A stretch of DNA of 64,000 nucleotides from Comamonadaceae bacterium (GTDB lineage Bacteria; Pseudomonadota; Gammaproteobacteria; Burkholderiales; Burkholderiaceae_C), in NCBI GenBank assembly GCA_021299875.1, contig JAJTEW010000009.1:62001-126000 (forward strand), written 5' to 3'. Position 1 is the first letter of the stretch. Each line of letters starts with the position of its first letter. The notes below the pieces were generated by a model, which was given only the letters and a program-made list of their open reading frames with translations, searched no databases and had not been told where the DNA came from. Positions 56,487 to 64,000 of this stretch are shown here, piece by piece. The translations under genes and the position numbers were made by a program.

Positions 56487-56933
56487 ATGTACGAATGGAT
56501 TGGATTGATTCACTTGAGCGCAGGCATCGTGTGGCTTGGCGGAATGGCCTTGGTTATTTTCGCTTTGCGGCCAGTGGCCATTGTCCAAATGGCAGCGCCT
56601 GAGCGTTTAACGTTGATGACCGCCGTCTTGTCCCGTTTTTTTCTGATGGTCTGGGTCTCGATCGCCCTTTTGCTGAGCTCGGGCCTCTGGATGTTGTCCA
56701 TGACCGACGTCCATTTGGCGCCAAAAGGTTGGTACGCCATGTCGGGTTTGGGTCTGTTGATGTGCCTGATCTTTGCGCACATCTGGTTTGCGCCATTTCG
56801 CAGACTCAAAGCCGCTGTGCACGCTTGTGACTGGCCCAAGGCAGGCAAAGCCCTCGGGCAAATCCATCCCCTGGTGCTCACCAACTTTGTACTGGGGTGG
56901 CTGGCGATTCTGGCGGTGGCGGTCTGGCGTTAA
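56487..56933 (+). CDS. CopD-like membrane protein
   Basis: 148 residues from ATG 56487, with four hydrophobic helices. An N-terminal LIHLSAGIVWLGGMAL and the His-bearing helices (FAHIWFAPFRR, LGQIHPLVLTNFVLGWL) resemble the CopD/cytochrome-b561-like copper-transport domain. The role is probably metal or haem related (family knowledge). Confidence 0.75.
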   Translation: MYEWIGLIHLSAGIVWLGGMALVIFALRPVAIVQMAAPERLTLMTAVLSRFFLMVWVSIALLLSSGLWMLSMTDVHLAPKGWYAMSGLGLLMCLIFAHIWFAPFRRLKAAVHACDWPKAGKALGQIHPLVLTNFVLGWLAILAVAVWR

Positions 56934-56960
56934 GCTTGCAGTACTAAGTCAATATCCTCC

Positions 56961-57260
56961 ATGAGCGCCTCCAACACCCCGCCCGCTGGCACCGACCCCC
57001 GCAAAGACAGCCTGATCGAATACCCCTCGGTCTTTCCCATCAAAGTCATGGGGGCCATGGTCGACGGCTTCGCCGAAGCCATGTGCCAAGTGGCACTGAT
57101 ATTTGACCCGGACTTTGACGCCCGCACCATCGAGTTACGCCCCAGCAAAGGCGGCAACTACCTGGGTGTGACGCTCAACATCAACGCCACCAGCCGTGAG
57201 CAACTGGATGACCTGTACCGCGCGCTGACCTCGCACCCGATGGTCAAAATTGTGTTGTGA
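56961..57260 (+). CDS. YbeD/DUF493-family protein
   Basis: 99 residues, ACT-like small fold: [46 protein letters not shown]. Normally next to lipB, as here, and probably related to lipoate metabolism. Its stop overlaps the lipB GTG start by four bases. Confidence 0.9.
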   Translation: MSASNTPPAGTDPRKDSLIEYPSVFPIKVMGAMVDGFAEAMCQVALIFDPDFDARTIELRPSKGGNYLGVTLNINATSREQLDDLYRALTSHPMVKIVL

Positions 57261-57925
57261 GCATGGACGTTCGGCTTCTTGGGCGGGTGGACTATTTGCC
57301 AACCTACGAAGCCATGCAGGCTTTCACGGCCAATCGCGCGCCCAGCAGCCCCGATGAACTTTGGCTGTGCGAACACCCGCCTGTGTTCACCCAAGGGCTG
57401 GCGGGCTTGGCCTCTCACCTGTTGGTGCCCGGCGACATTCCGGTGGTGCAGACCAACCGGGGCGGTCAAGTCACCTTTCATGGCCCCGGCCAAATCATGG
57501 CCTATCCCATGATCAACCTGCAGCGAGCCGGTTACTACGTCAAGGAATACGTTTTCAAACTCGAAGAATCGGTCATCCGCACCCTGGCGCATTTCGGCGT
57601 CACGGGCCACCGCGTGGCCGGCGCACCCGGCATTTATGTGCGCTTGGACGACCCGTCCAGCCATGCCGCACTGGTGGGGCCCGCCCCAGCCCATGACCCC
57701 TTCAAGGGGCTGGGCAAGATCTGCGCGCTGGGCATCAAGGTCAGCCGACATTGCACTTACCACGGCGCGGCGCTGAATGTGGCGATGGACCTGGAACCGT
57801 TTGACCGCATCAACCCGTGTGGTTATGCGGGCCTGAAAACCGTGGACCTTTCTACAATCGGTGTAGAAACCACCTGGGACGACGCCGCCCGCGTGCTGGC
57901 TCACCAATTGGCCACCCGTTTATGA
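57257..57925 (+). CDS. lipB: Octanoyltransferase
   Basis: 222 residues from GTG 57257 (ATG 57263 is possible). [12 protein letters not shown] (68-79), Lys154 in [11 protein letters not shown] and the catalytic Cys166 in RHCTYHG are present. It transfers octanoate from acyl carrier protein to the lipoyl domains, the step before LipA. Confidence 0.95.
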   Translation: MSMDVRLLGRVDYLPTYEAMQAFTANRAPSSPDELWLCEHPPVFTQGLAGLASHLLVPGDIPVVQTNRGGQVTFHGPGQIMAYPMINLQRAGYYVKEYVFKLEESVIRTLAHFGVTGHRVAGAPGIYVRLDDPSSHAALVGPAPAHDPFKGLGKICALGIKVSRHCTYHGAALNVAMDLEPFDRINPCGYAGLKTVDLSTIGVETTWDDAARVLAHQLATRL

Positions 57926-57971
57926 AACCCTGCCTGCACACCCACGCAGCCGCAGCGACTGAAAGATCTGA

Positions 57972-58985
57972 ATGAGCAACACCCCCACCGAACGCAACGT
58001 GGTTCGCGAAGTACAAAGCGTTGAAAACTACGACCCGATGGCCAAGCAAAAAGCGGCGGCCAAACTCTCGCGCATCCCGGTCAAGGTCGAGCAGGGCGAG
58101 GTGCTGAAAAAGCCCGAATGGATCCGCGTCAAGGCGGGCAGCCCCAGCACGCGCTTCTACGAGATCAAGGACATTTTGCGCGCCAACAAACTGGTCACCG
58201 TCTGCGAAGAGGCCAGCTGCCCCAACATCGGCGAGTGCTTTGGCAAAGGCACGGCCACCTTCATGATCATGGGCGACAAGTGCACCCGCCGCTGCCCATT
58301 TTGTGACGTGGGCCACGGCCGCCCCGACCCGCTGGATGTGAACGAACCGGACAACCTGGCCAAAACCATCGCCCAGCTCAAGCTGCAATACGTCGTCATC
58401 ACCAGCGTAGACCGAGACGATTTGCGCGATGGCGGCGCGGGCCACTTTGTGGAATGCATCCGCAAAACACGCGAGCTGTCACCCACCACCCAAATCGAGG
58501 TGCTGGTGCCCGACTTCCGGGGACGCGATGACCGCGCCCTCGAAATCCTGAAGGCGGCACCGCCTGATGTGATGAACCACAACATGGAAACCGTGCCGCG
58601 CCTGTACAAAGAAGCGCGCCCCGGCTCGGACTACCAGTTCTCATTGAGCTTGCTGAAAAAATTCAAAGCGCTCTTTCCGAACGTGCCCACCAAGAGCGGC
58701 TTGATGGTTGGCTTGGGTGAAACCGACGATGAAATTTTAGAGGTCATGCGCGACATGCGTGCCCATGACATAGAAATGCTGACCATCGGGCAATACCTGG
58801 CCCCCAGCAACAGCCACTTGCCGGTGCGCCGCTACGTGCACCCCGACACCTTCAAGATGTTCGAAGCCAAAGCCTACGAAATGGGCTTTTCTCATGCCGC
58901 CGTGGGCGCCATGGTGCGATCGAGCTACCACGCTGATCAACAAGCGCATTCCGCCAGCCAAAACCTGGCCGACAGCCGCGCCTAA
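57972..58985 (+). CDS. lipA: Lipoyl synthase
   Basis: 337 residues. Auxiliary iron-sulfur Cys78, Cys83 and Cys89 ([12 protein letters not shown]) and the radical-SAM Cys104, Cys108 and Cys111 (CTRRCPFC) are intact. PDFRGRD and [11 protein letters not shown] complete the family signature. It inserts two sulfurs into octanoyl groups. Confidence 0.97.
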   Translation: MSNTPTERNVVREVQSVENYDPMAKQKAAAKLSRIPVKVEQGEVLKKPEWIRVKAGSPSTRFYEIKDILRANKLVTVCEEASCPNIGECFGKGTATFMIMGDKCTRRCPFCDVGHGRPDPLDVNEPDNLAKTIAQLKLQYVVITSVDRDDLRDGGAGHFVECIRKTRELSPTTQIEVLVPDFRGRDDRALEILKAAPPDVMNHNMETVPRLYKEARPGSDYQFSLSLLKKFKALFPNVPTKSGLMVGLGETDDEILEVMRDMRAHDIEMLTIGQYLAPSNSHLPVRRYVHPDTFKMFEAKAYEMGFSHAAVGAMVRSSYHADQQAHSASQNLADSRA

Positions 58986-59018
58986 AGCCTTTCAACCGCC
59001 ACACACTGCCAAACCGCC

Positions 59019-59891
59019 ATGACCGATTCCAGCCCCTACACGCCGCCCAAAATCTGGACCTGGAACAAGGCCAATGGCGGGCGTTTTGCCAACATCAACC
59101 GGCCCGTGGCAGGGGCCACACACGAGCAGGAACTGCCACGCGGCCAACACCCGCTGCAGCTGTACTCGCTGGGCACACCCAACGGTGTCAAAGTCACCGT
59201 CATGCTCGAAGAGTTGTTGGCTCTGGGGCATACCGGCGCCGAATACGATGCCTGGCTGATCCGCATCAACGAAGGCCAACAGTTCGGCAGTGGCTTTGTG
59301 GGCGTCAACCCCAACTCCAAGATTCCGGCCCTGCTCGACTGCAGCGGCCCCCAGCCGGTGCGGGTGTTCGAGTCGGGTGCCATCTTGCTGTACTTGGCCG
59401 AAAAGTTTGGCGCCCTGGTGCCCACCGAGCCTGGCCAACGTGCCGAATGCCTGTCATGGCTGTTCTGGCAAATGGGCAGCGCCCCCTATTTAGGCGGCGG
59501 TTTTGGCCATTTTTATGCCTATGCCCCGATCAAGATCGAATACGCCATCGACCGCTTTGCCATGGAAGTCAAACGCGAAATGGACGTGCTCAACCAGCGC
59601 TTGGCCAACAGCCGCTTCATTGCGGGCGACGACTACACCATCGCCGACATCGCCATCTGGCCTTGGTACGGCGCACTGGCCAAAGGCCTGCTGTACGAAG
59701 CGGGTGAGTTTTTGCAGGTACATGAATACACCCATGTGCAGCGCTGGGCCGAAGAACTGGCCGCGCGCCCGGCTGTGCAGCGCGGGCGCATGGTCAACCG
59801 CGTGATGGGCGCGCCCGAATCTCAACTGCATGAGCGGCACGACGCCAGCGACTTTGACACCCGCACGCAGGACAAACTCAAGCCGGCATAA
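59019..59891 (+). CDS. yghU: Glutathione transferase YghU-type
   Basis: 290 residues with the thioredoxin-like N-terminal domain (LYSLGTPNGVKVTVMLEE, NPNSKIPALLD) and an alpha-helical C-terminal domain (ADIAIWPWYGAL). The long N-terminal extension (PKIWTWNKANGGRFANINRP) marks the Nu-class/YghU group, glutathione-dependent disulfide reductases. Confidence 0.9.
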   Translation: MTDSSPYTPPKIWTWNKANGGRFANINRPVAGATHEQELPRGQHPLQLYSLGTPNGVKVTVMLEELLALGHTGAEYDAWLIRINEGQQFGSGFVGVNPNSKIPALLDCSGPQPVRVFESGAILLYLAEKFGALVPTEPGQRAECLSWLFWQMGSAPYLGGGFGHFYAYAPIKIEYAIDRFAMEVKREMDVLNQRLANSRFIAGDDYTIADIAIWPWYGALAKGLLYEAGEFLQVHEYTHVQRWAEELAARPAVQRGRMVNRVMGAPESQLHERHDASDFDTRTQDKLKPA

Positions 59892-59892
59892 G

Positions 59893-59931
59893 GCCGGCTC
59901 AAGTTGAGCCCGGTTCGCTGGGTGTTTTTTT
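59893..59931 (+). terminator. Possible terminator after yghU
   Basis: GGCTCA-AGT-TGAGCC (59896-59910) lies just after the yghU stop, with a T7 run at 59925-59931. The gap between stem and T-run is long, so this is a weak candidate, located between convergent yghU and ptsI. Confidence 0.35.
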
Positions 59932-59933
59932 CG

Positions 59934-61682
59934 CTAGGGGCTCATGTGAACAGCGGGATCGTCGCTGTCCAACACCTGCTTGGCCCACAGCGCCAGCTTG
60001 GTCGCATCCGAACGCAACACCTGTTGCTTGACCGACAGAATTTGCGAGGGGTGCATAGAAAAGCTGCGCAGACCCAAACCCAGCAGCAAACGGGTCATGG
60101 CCACATCGCCCGCCATTTCACCGCACACCGACACGCCCTTGCCTTGGGCTTGGCATTCGGCGATGGTGTCGGCAATCAAACGCAGCACCGCCGGGTGCAG
60201 CGGGTCGTACAGGTGCGCCACCGACTCGTCGGCCCGATCGATGGCCAGGGTGTACTGGATCAGGTCGTTGGTGCCGATGGACAAAAAGTCAAAATATTTG
60301 AGGAACAGGCGCAAGGACAAGGCGGCGGCCGGGATCTCGATCATCGCGCCCAGTTTGACCGGGCCATGGGCCGCGCCACGACGGTCCAACTCGTGCCTGG
60401 CCTGGTCGATCAAGGCCAGGGTCTGACGGATCTCGCTGCCATGCGCCAGCATGGGAATCAGCAGGTGCACTTGCCCATGCGCTGCAGCGCGCAAGATGGC
60501 ACGCAGCTGGGTGAGGAACATGGCCGGGTCGGCCAGACTCCAACGGATGGCGCGCAAGCCCAGTGCCGGATTCAGGTGCGCCGCGTCATGGCGAGTCTCA
60601 TCGAGCGGCTTGTCGGCCCCCACATCCACGGTGCGGATGGTCACCGGCAAACCATTCATGCCATCGACCGCACGGCGGTAAGCCAAGTATTGTTCATCCT
60701 CGTCTGGCAGGCGCCCCTGGCGTCCCATGAATAAGAATTCGCTGCGAAACAGCCCCACCCCCACAGCCCCGGCCGTGATGGCCGCTTGGGTGTCTTCGGG
60801 CATTTCGATGTTGGCCAAGAGCTCGATTTTTTGACTGTCCAAGGTGACCGAGGGGGTGTGTCGCAGGCGGGCCAAGCGCTCGCGCTCCAAGTCGCCTTGG
60901 CGTTGCTTGAAGCCATAATCGGCCAAGATGATGGGGGAGGGGTCCACGATGACCACGCCTGCATCCCCGTCGATGATGACCCAGTCGTCTTGCTTGACCA
61001 ACTGACTGGCCGTGCGCGCACCCACCACCGCCGGAATGTCCAAACTGCGGGCCACGATGGCGGTGTGCGAAGTTTTGCCCCCCACATCGGTCACAAAGCC
61101 GGTGAAAACACTTTGCTTGAACTGCAGCATGTCGGCAGGCGAGAGGTCGTGCGCCACCAGCACCAAGGGCACGTCGGTGTCGTCCAACTGGAGTTCTTGT
61201 TGCGGGCGCTGTGGGCGCTTGGCTTGCGCCACCATGGACCCTGTACCTTTGAGGCAATGCAACACCCGCTCGCCCACTTGCTCCATGTCGGCTTTGCGTT
61301 CACGCAGATAGGGGTCTTCCATTTCCTCGAACTGGCGAACGATGATTTCCAGCTGGCTGGTCAGCGCCCATTCGGCGTTGTACAAACGGGTTTTGATCCA
61401 CTGCACCACACCCGAGGTCAATTCTTCGTCTTGCAACAGCATCAGGTGCACGTCAAGCAGCGCCACGAGTTCGTGCGGTGCGTCTTTGGGCATGGCTTTT
61501 TGCAGACGTTGCAGCTCATCGACCACCGCATCGCGGGCTACACGCAAGCGCATGATTTCGGCGCCGACTTGCTCAGGGCTCACAAAATAGTGCGCCACAT
61601 CGACCCGACTGGACGCCACCAGAACCGCGCGGCCAATGGCGATGCCGCGCGCCACCGCCAAACCATGGATGCTGAAGGTCAT
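59934..61682 (-). CDS. ptsI: PTS enzyme I
   Basis: 582 residues. The phosphorylated His206 lies in GGKTSHTAIVARSLDIPAV; the PEP-binding C-terminal domain has FRSEFLFMGR, VDVGADKPL and SICGEMAG-like VSVCGEMAGD. It starts the phosphate relay from PEP to HPr. It is three bases after ptsH. Confidence 0.95.
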   Translation of the reverse strand: MTFSIHGLAVARGIAIGRAVLVASSRVDVAHYFVSPEQVGAEIMRLRVARDAVVDELQRLQKAMPKDAPHELVALLDVHLMLLQDEELTSGVVQWIKTRLYNAEWALTSQLEIIVRQFEEMEDPYLRERKADMEQVGERVLHCLKGTGSMVAQAKRPQRPQQELQLDDTDVPLVLVAHDLSPADMLQFKQSVFTGFVTDVGGKTSHTAIVARSLDIPAVVGARTASQLVKQDDWVIIDGDAGVVIVDPSPIILADYGFKQRQGDLERERLARLRHTPSVTLDSQKIELLANIEMPEDTQAAITAGAVGVGLFRSEFLFMGRQGRLPDEDEQYLAYRRAVDGMNGLPVTIRTVDVGADKPLDETRHDAAHLNPALGLRAIRWSLADPAMFLTQLRAILRAAAHGQVHLLIPMLAHGSEIRQTLALIDQARHELDRRGAAHGPVKLGAMIEIPAAALSLRLFLKYFDFLSIGTNDLIQYTLAIDRADESVAHLYDPLHPAVLRLIADTIAECQAQGKGVSVCGEMAGDVAMTRLLLGLGLRSFSMHPSQILSVKQQVLRSDATKLALWAKQVLDSDDPAVHMSP

Positions 61683-61685
61683 GGC

Positions 61686-61955
61686 TTACTCGCCTTCGCC
61701 GAATTTGTCGTTGATCAAGGCCAGCAAAGCGGACAAGGCTGCGTCGGCTTGCTCGCCAATCGTCTCGACCACCACTTCGCTGCCCAGGCCGGCAGCCAGC
61801 ATCATGACGCCCATGATGCTTTTGGCATTGATGCGGCGCTCACCTTTGCTGAGCCAAACTTCGCACGGAAAACTGCCTGCCAATTTGGTCAGTTTGGCGG
61901 AGGCTCGGGCGTGCAAGCCCAATTTATTGCTGATGGTCACGGTGGCTTGGGGCAT
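61686..61955 (-). CDS. ptsH: HPr phosphocarrier
   Basis: 89 residues. His15 in GLHARASAKL accepts phosphate from EI; Ser46 in KSIMGVMML is the regulatory site used when an HPr kinase is present. It overlaps the EIIA gene by 32 bases. Confidence 0.95.
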   Translation of the reverse strand: MPQATVTISNKLGLHARASAKLTKLAGSFPCEVWLSKGERRINAKSIMGVMMLAAGLGSEVVVETIGEQADAALSALLALINDKFGEGE

Positions 61956-62367
61956 GTCTCTGTCCAGTTTGATTTTGGGGTGCGGTGCTGCCCACGGGCA
62001 TCACACCTTGGGTGCCGCCCGCTTGCGCGCGTGCGGCCAAGGATTCAAGGCTTTCGTGTCGGTAACACACGCTGCGCAGCAACATGGGCAAGTTCACGCC
62101 CGCCACCAAACGGGTGTTCAGGCCATCGCCCAGTTGTTGGGCCATGTTGCAGGGTGTGGCGCCAAAGACATCACTGAGCAACAGGACTTCTGGGGTGCCC
62201 AATGCGGCCATGGCCGCGTGGGCACGCCGCAAACTGTCCTCGGGCGGGTCTTGGGGGCCAATGTCCAGGGCCAGCACGCCTTCCACACAATCGGGAAAGA
62301 CGTGCAGCGCGCATTCGCGCAAAGCGCTGGCCAATGGGGCGTGGGCGATGATGAGGATGCCAATCAT
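61924..62367 (-). CDS. PTS EIIA (mannose-type) component
   Basis: 147 residues. The active-site His9 in ILIIAHAPLA and the TPEVLLLSDVFGATPCNMA segment place it in the EIIA-Man family. No EIIB or EIIC follows, so the EI-HPr-EIIA chain is probably regulatory rather than a sugar importer (inference). The C-terminus is variable and overlaps ptsH. Confidence 0.9.
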   Translation of the reverse strand: MIGILIIAHAPLASALRECALHVFPDCVEGVLALDIGPQDPPEDSLRRAHAAMAALGTPEVLLLSDVFGATPCNMAQQLGDGLNTRLVAGVNLPMLLRSVCYRHESLESLAARAQAGGTQGVMPVGSTAPQNQTGQRHAPSHRDHQQ

Positions 62368-62379
62368 GATGGAGACAGA

Positions 62380-63660
62380 TTATCGACCTTGGGACGGATT
62401 TTTGAGGATGAAGAACATCCATGAGGCGAGGGAGGTCAGGCCAAAGCAGCCCAAGGCCATTTGGTAAGCCTGCACGTTGGGCAGACCCAAGCCACGCCCA
62501 GCGTCCACCAACAAACCTATGCCCCACTGCACCACAAAGATGCCCGCAAAAATCACCAGGTTGTAAGCCGACAAAGCACGCCCCGCCAAATGGGAGGGAA
62601 AAGCCATGCCCACCGCCGGCTGCGCCAGGGCCACAAAGGTGCTGCTGACGCACAGCAAAGCCATGCCCACGGCGGCGGCCGACCCAATGGTGGACCCCTT
62701 CCAAACCAAAATGCCGATCACACCAAAACTGAGCGGCAAGCCCCAAGCAATCAGGCGCTCAACCGGGATACCGCGGCGGGCCAATCCCGGGGTGATCAGG
62801 CCCCACAACCAAAAAGTCACCAACATGGCCAAGTTGATCAGGAACAACCCTGACGCCGCCTCGGGCGCGCTCCAGCCGGCCACCTGGGTCATCCACGGAC
62901 CCGCCCACAGGGTTTGAATGGCCACCATGCCTCCGTAGCTGAAAAACCCGATGGGCGCCATGCGCCAAAAATAGGCACTGCGCCAGATCTCCCGGTAGCT
63001 GCCGTCGTCATCGGCGGGGGCTTTCGAGGTGTCGGCTGAGGGGGTGGCCTTTTGCCAAACCGGCACCAGCAGCACAATCAGCAGCATGGCGATGGCAATC
63101 ATCACGCCCAGCATGACAAACAGCGCACGCCAGCCCCAGATGGGCATGAGCCACTGCACTGGCAAAGTGGCAGCCAGCATGCCCAAAGAACCCGTCATCA
63201 GCATCCAGGAGTTGGTGCGCAGTTGGGTGTTGGCGTCAAACCAACGGCGGTAACCGGTCAAGGGCGCCATCAGGCATGCACTCACACCCATGCCGCACAA
63301 CACGCGCGCGGCCAACAAGCCATGAAAACTGTCGGCCCAAGAAAACGCCAAGCAGCCCAGCACCGCAAAGCTCAAGAAGGCCAGAATGACTTTTTTAGGG
63401 CCATGCCGATCCAGCCAACGCCCTAAGGGCAGCTGTGTCAACGAAAACCCCAGAAAGTAACCGCCAGCCAACAGGCCCAAGTCTTGCGCACTCAGACTGA
63501 ATTCGGCGGTGAGGGTGGGCGACAAGGTGGCGGTGATGGCCCGCACCAAGGCCGAAAAAAAGTAAGCCAAGGCAAAAGCCAGAAACACCACCACCGCCAT
63601 GCGGCGTGGCAAATGGTCGGGGTGCGGCATTGGGGGTGTCGTCAAAGTGGCAGCGCTCAT
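62380..63660 (-). CDS. MFS transporter
   Basis: 426 residues with about twelve hydrophobic helices. The loop motif GRWLDRHGPKKV between helices 2 and 3 is the MFS signature. The substrate is not evident. It is 12 bases upstream of the EIIA gene and coupled by overlap to the truncated gene at the window edge. Confidence 0.85.
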   Translation of the reverse strand: MSAATLTTPPMPHPDHLPRRMAVVVFLAFALAYFFSALVRAITATLSPTLTAEFSLSAQDLGLLAGGYFLGFSLTQLPLGRWLDRHGPKKVILAFLSFAVLGCLAFSWADSFHGLLAARVLCGMGVSACLMAPLTGYRRWFDANTQLRTNSWMLMTGSLGMLAATLPVQWLMPIWGWRALFVMLGVMIAIAMLLIVLLVPVWQKATPSADTSKAPADDDGSYREIWRSAYFWRMAPIGFFSYGGMVAIQTLWAGPWMTQVAGWSAPEAASGLFLINLAMLVTFWLWGLITPGLARRGIPVERLIAWGLPLSFGVIGILVWKGSTIGSAAAVGMALLCVSSTFVALAQPAVGMAFPSHLAGRALSAYNLVIFAGIFVVQWGIGLLVDAGRGLGLPNVQAYQMALGCFGLTSLASWMFFILKNPSQGR

Positions 63661-64000
63661 GGCTTGATGCTTTCAAACAAGGTGTTGGCCATCTCGGGCT
63701 GGATTTTGCGGTCGTACACCACGGCATGGACCACACGGACCCGTTCGCCCTCGGTCACAGCGCCCCACACGGCATCCATCGCCACAGGCTCGCCACTGCT
63801 TTTGAGTCCCCTGGCGTGCACCCGTTGTGACGATGTGAGCGGCAGATGGCCTGGCCGGTGCCAGGTTTGTGGCAGGCGGTCTGTGCCTGTTGAGGGCACT
63901 CGGGCGTTGTCCAGCGTGGCCTTTTGCCAGCCTGACAACACGGCCGTGGCATCGGAGCCGACGGGCAAGGACGCGGTCATGACGGCCACCATGGCGGTCT
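63657..64000 (-). CDS. C-terminal part of an unidentified protein, runs off the window
   Basis: The frame is open to the right edge, so only the C-terminal 114 residues or so are visible; an in-frame ATG at 63992 exists but the upstream codons also continue the frame. The sequence (LSGWQKATLDNARVPSTG, AMDAVWGAVTEGERVRVV) is not recognised. Its stop overlaps the MFS start by four bases, so it is co-transcribed. Confidence 0.55.
   Translation of the reverse strand, partial: TAMVAVMTASLPVGSDATAVLSGWQKATLDNARVPSTGTDRLPQTWHRPGHLPLTSSQRVHARGLKSSGEPVAMDAVWGAVTEGERVRVVHAVVYDRKIQPEMANTLFESIKP

Overview
The window reads as a chromosomal segment of a high-GC betaproteobacterium, most likely Burkholderiales and probably Comamonadaceae. 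The gene complement and order of the ATP synthase operon, the lipB-lipA pair, radA, ilvE and the short regulatory PTS (EIIA, HPr, EI) fit that group. This is a judgement from gene content, not from a database search.

Layout. 0-3.4 kb: a LysR regulator and an FAD monooxygenase/DUF2783/VOC cluster. 3.6-14.4 kb: a GntR regulator, a transporter, two accessory enzymes and a 4-hydroxyphenylacetate (homoprotocatechuate) meta-cleavage operon (hpaG1, G2, E, D, F, H, I) under a MarR-type HpaR. The ring-cleavage gene hpaD carries an internal deletion plus frameshift, and a VapBC-type toxin-antitoxin pair sits between hpaE and hpaD. 14.5-18.7 kb: housekeeping genes (nitronate monooxygenase, radA, ilvE, zinc-finger protein). 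18.7-24.5 kb: surface-polysaccharide genes, becoming AT-rich, with an FkbM methyltransferase and a family-25 glycosyltransferase broken by frameshifts and a response-regulator stub. 24.5-35 kb: AmpG permease, M48 protease, MBL hydrolase and an envelope/stress module (glycine-zipper lipoprotein, OmpA, YqjDEK-like trio, Crp/Fnr regulator with an FNR-like box, CheB-CheR-PAS protein, BON lipoprotein). 35-38.2 kb: methyltransferase, xthA, pyrE and an HTH regulator.

38.2-46.2 kb is the most interesting part: a 7.93-kb integrated element inserted in the 3' half of a tRNA-Arg(CCG) gene and bounded by 46-bp perfect direct repeats. It is much more AT-rich than the host. It encodes a family B DNA polymerase with exonuclease and polymerase motifs but no terminal-protein gene, a tyrosine recombinase, several small unknown proteins, two exported cargo proteins and many strong palindromes. 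It fits the pipolin class (self-replicating elements with a primer-independent PolB), here in a compact form with unfamiliar cargo. A nested inverted repeat with four CAGTAAA motifs sits directly upstream of the polymerase gene and is a candidate origin or operator.

46.3-64 kb returns to core genome: a membrane-anchored cytochrome c, an alpha/beta hydrolase, the complete atpIBEFHAGDC operon, a CopD-like protein, ybeD-lipB-lipA, a YghU-type glutathione transferase, ptsI-ptsH-EIIA, an MFS transporter and a gene that runs off the right edge.
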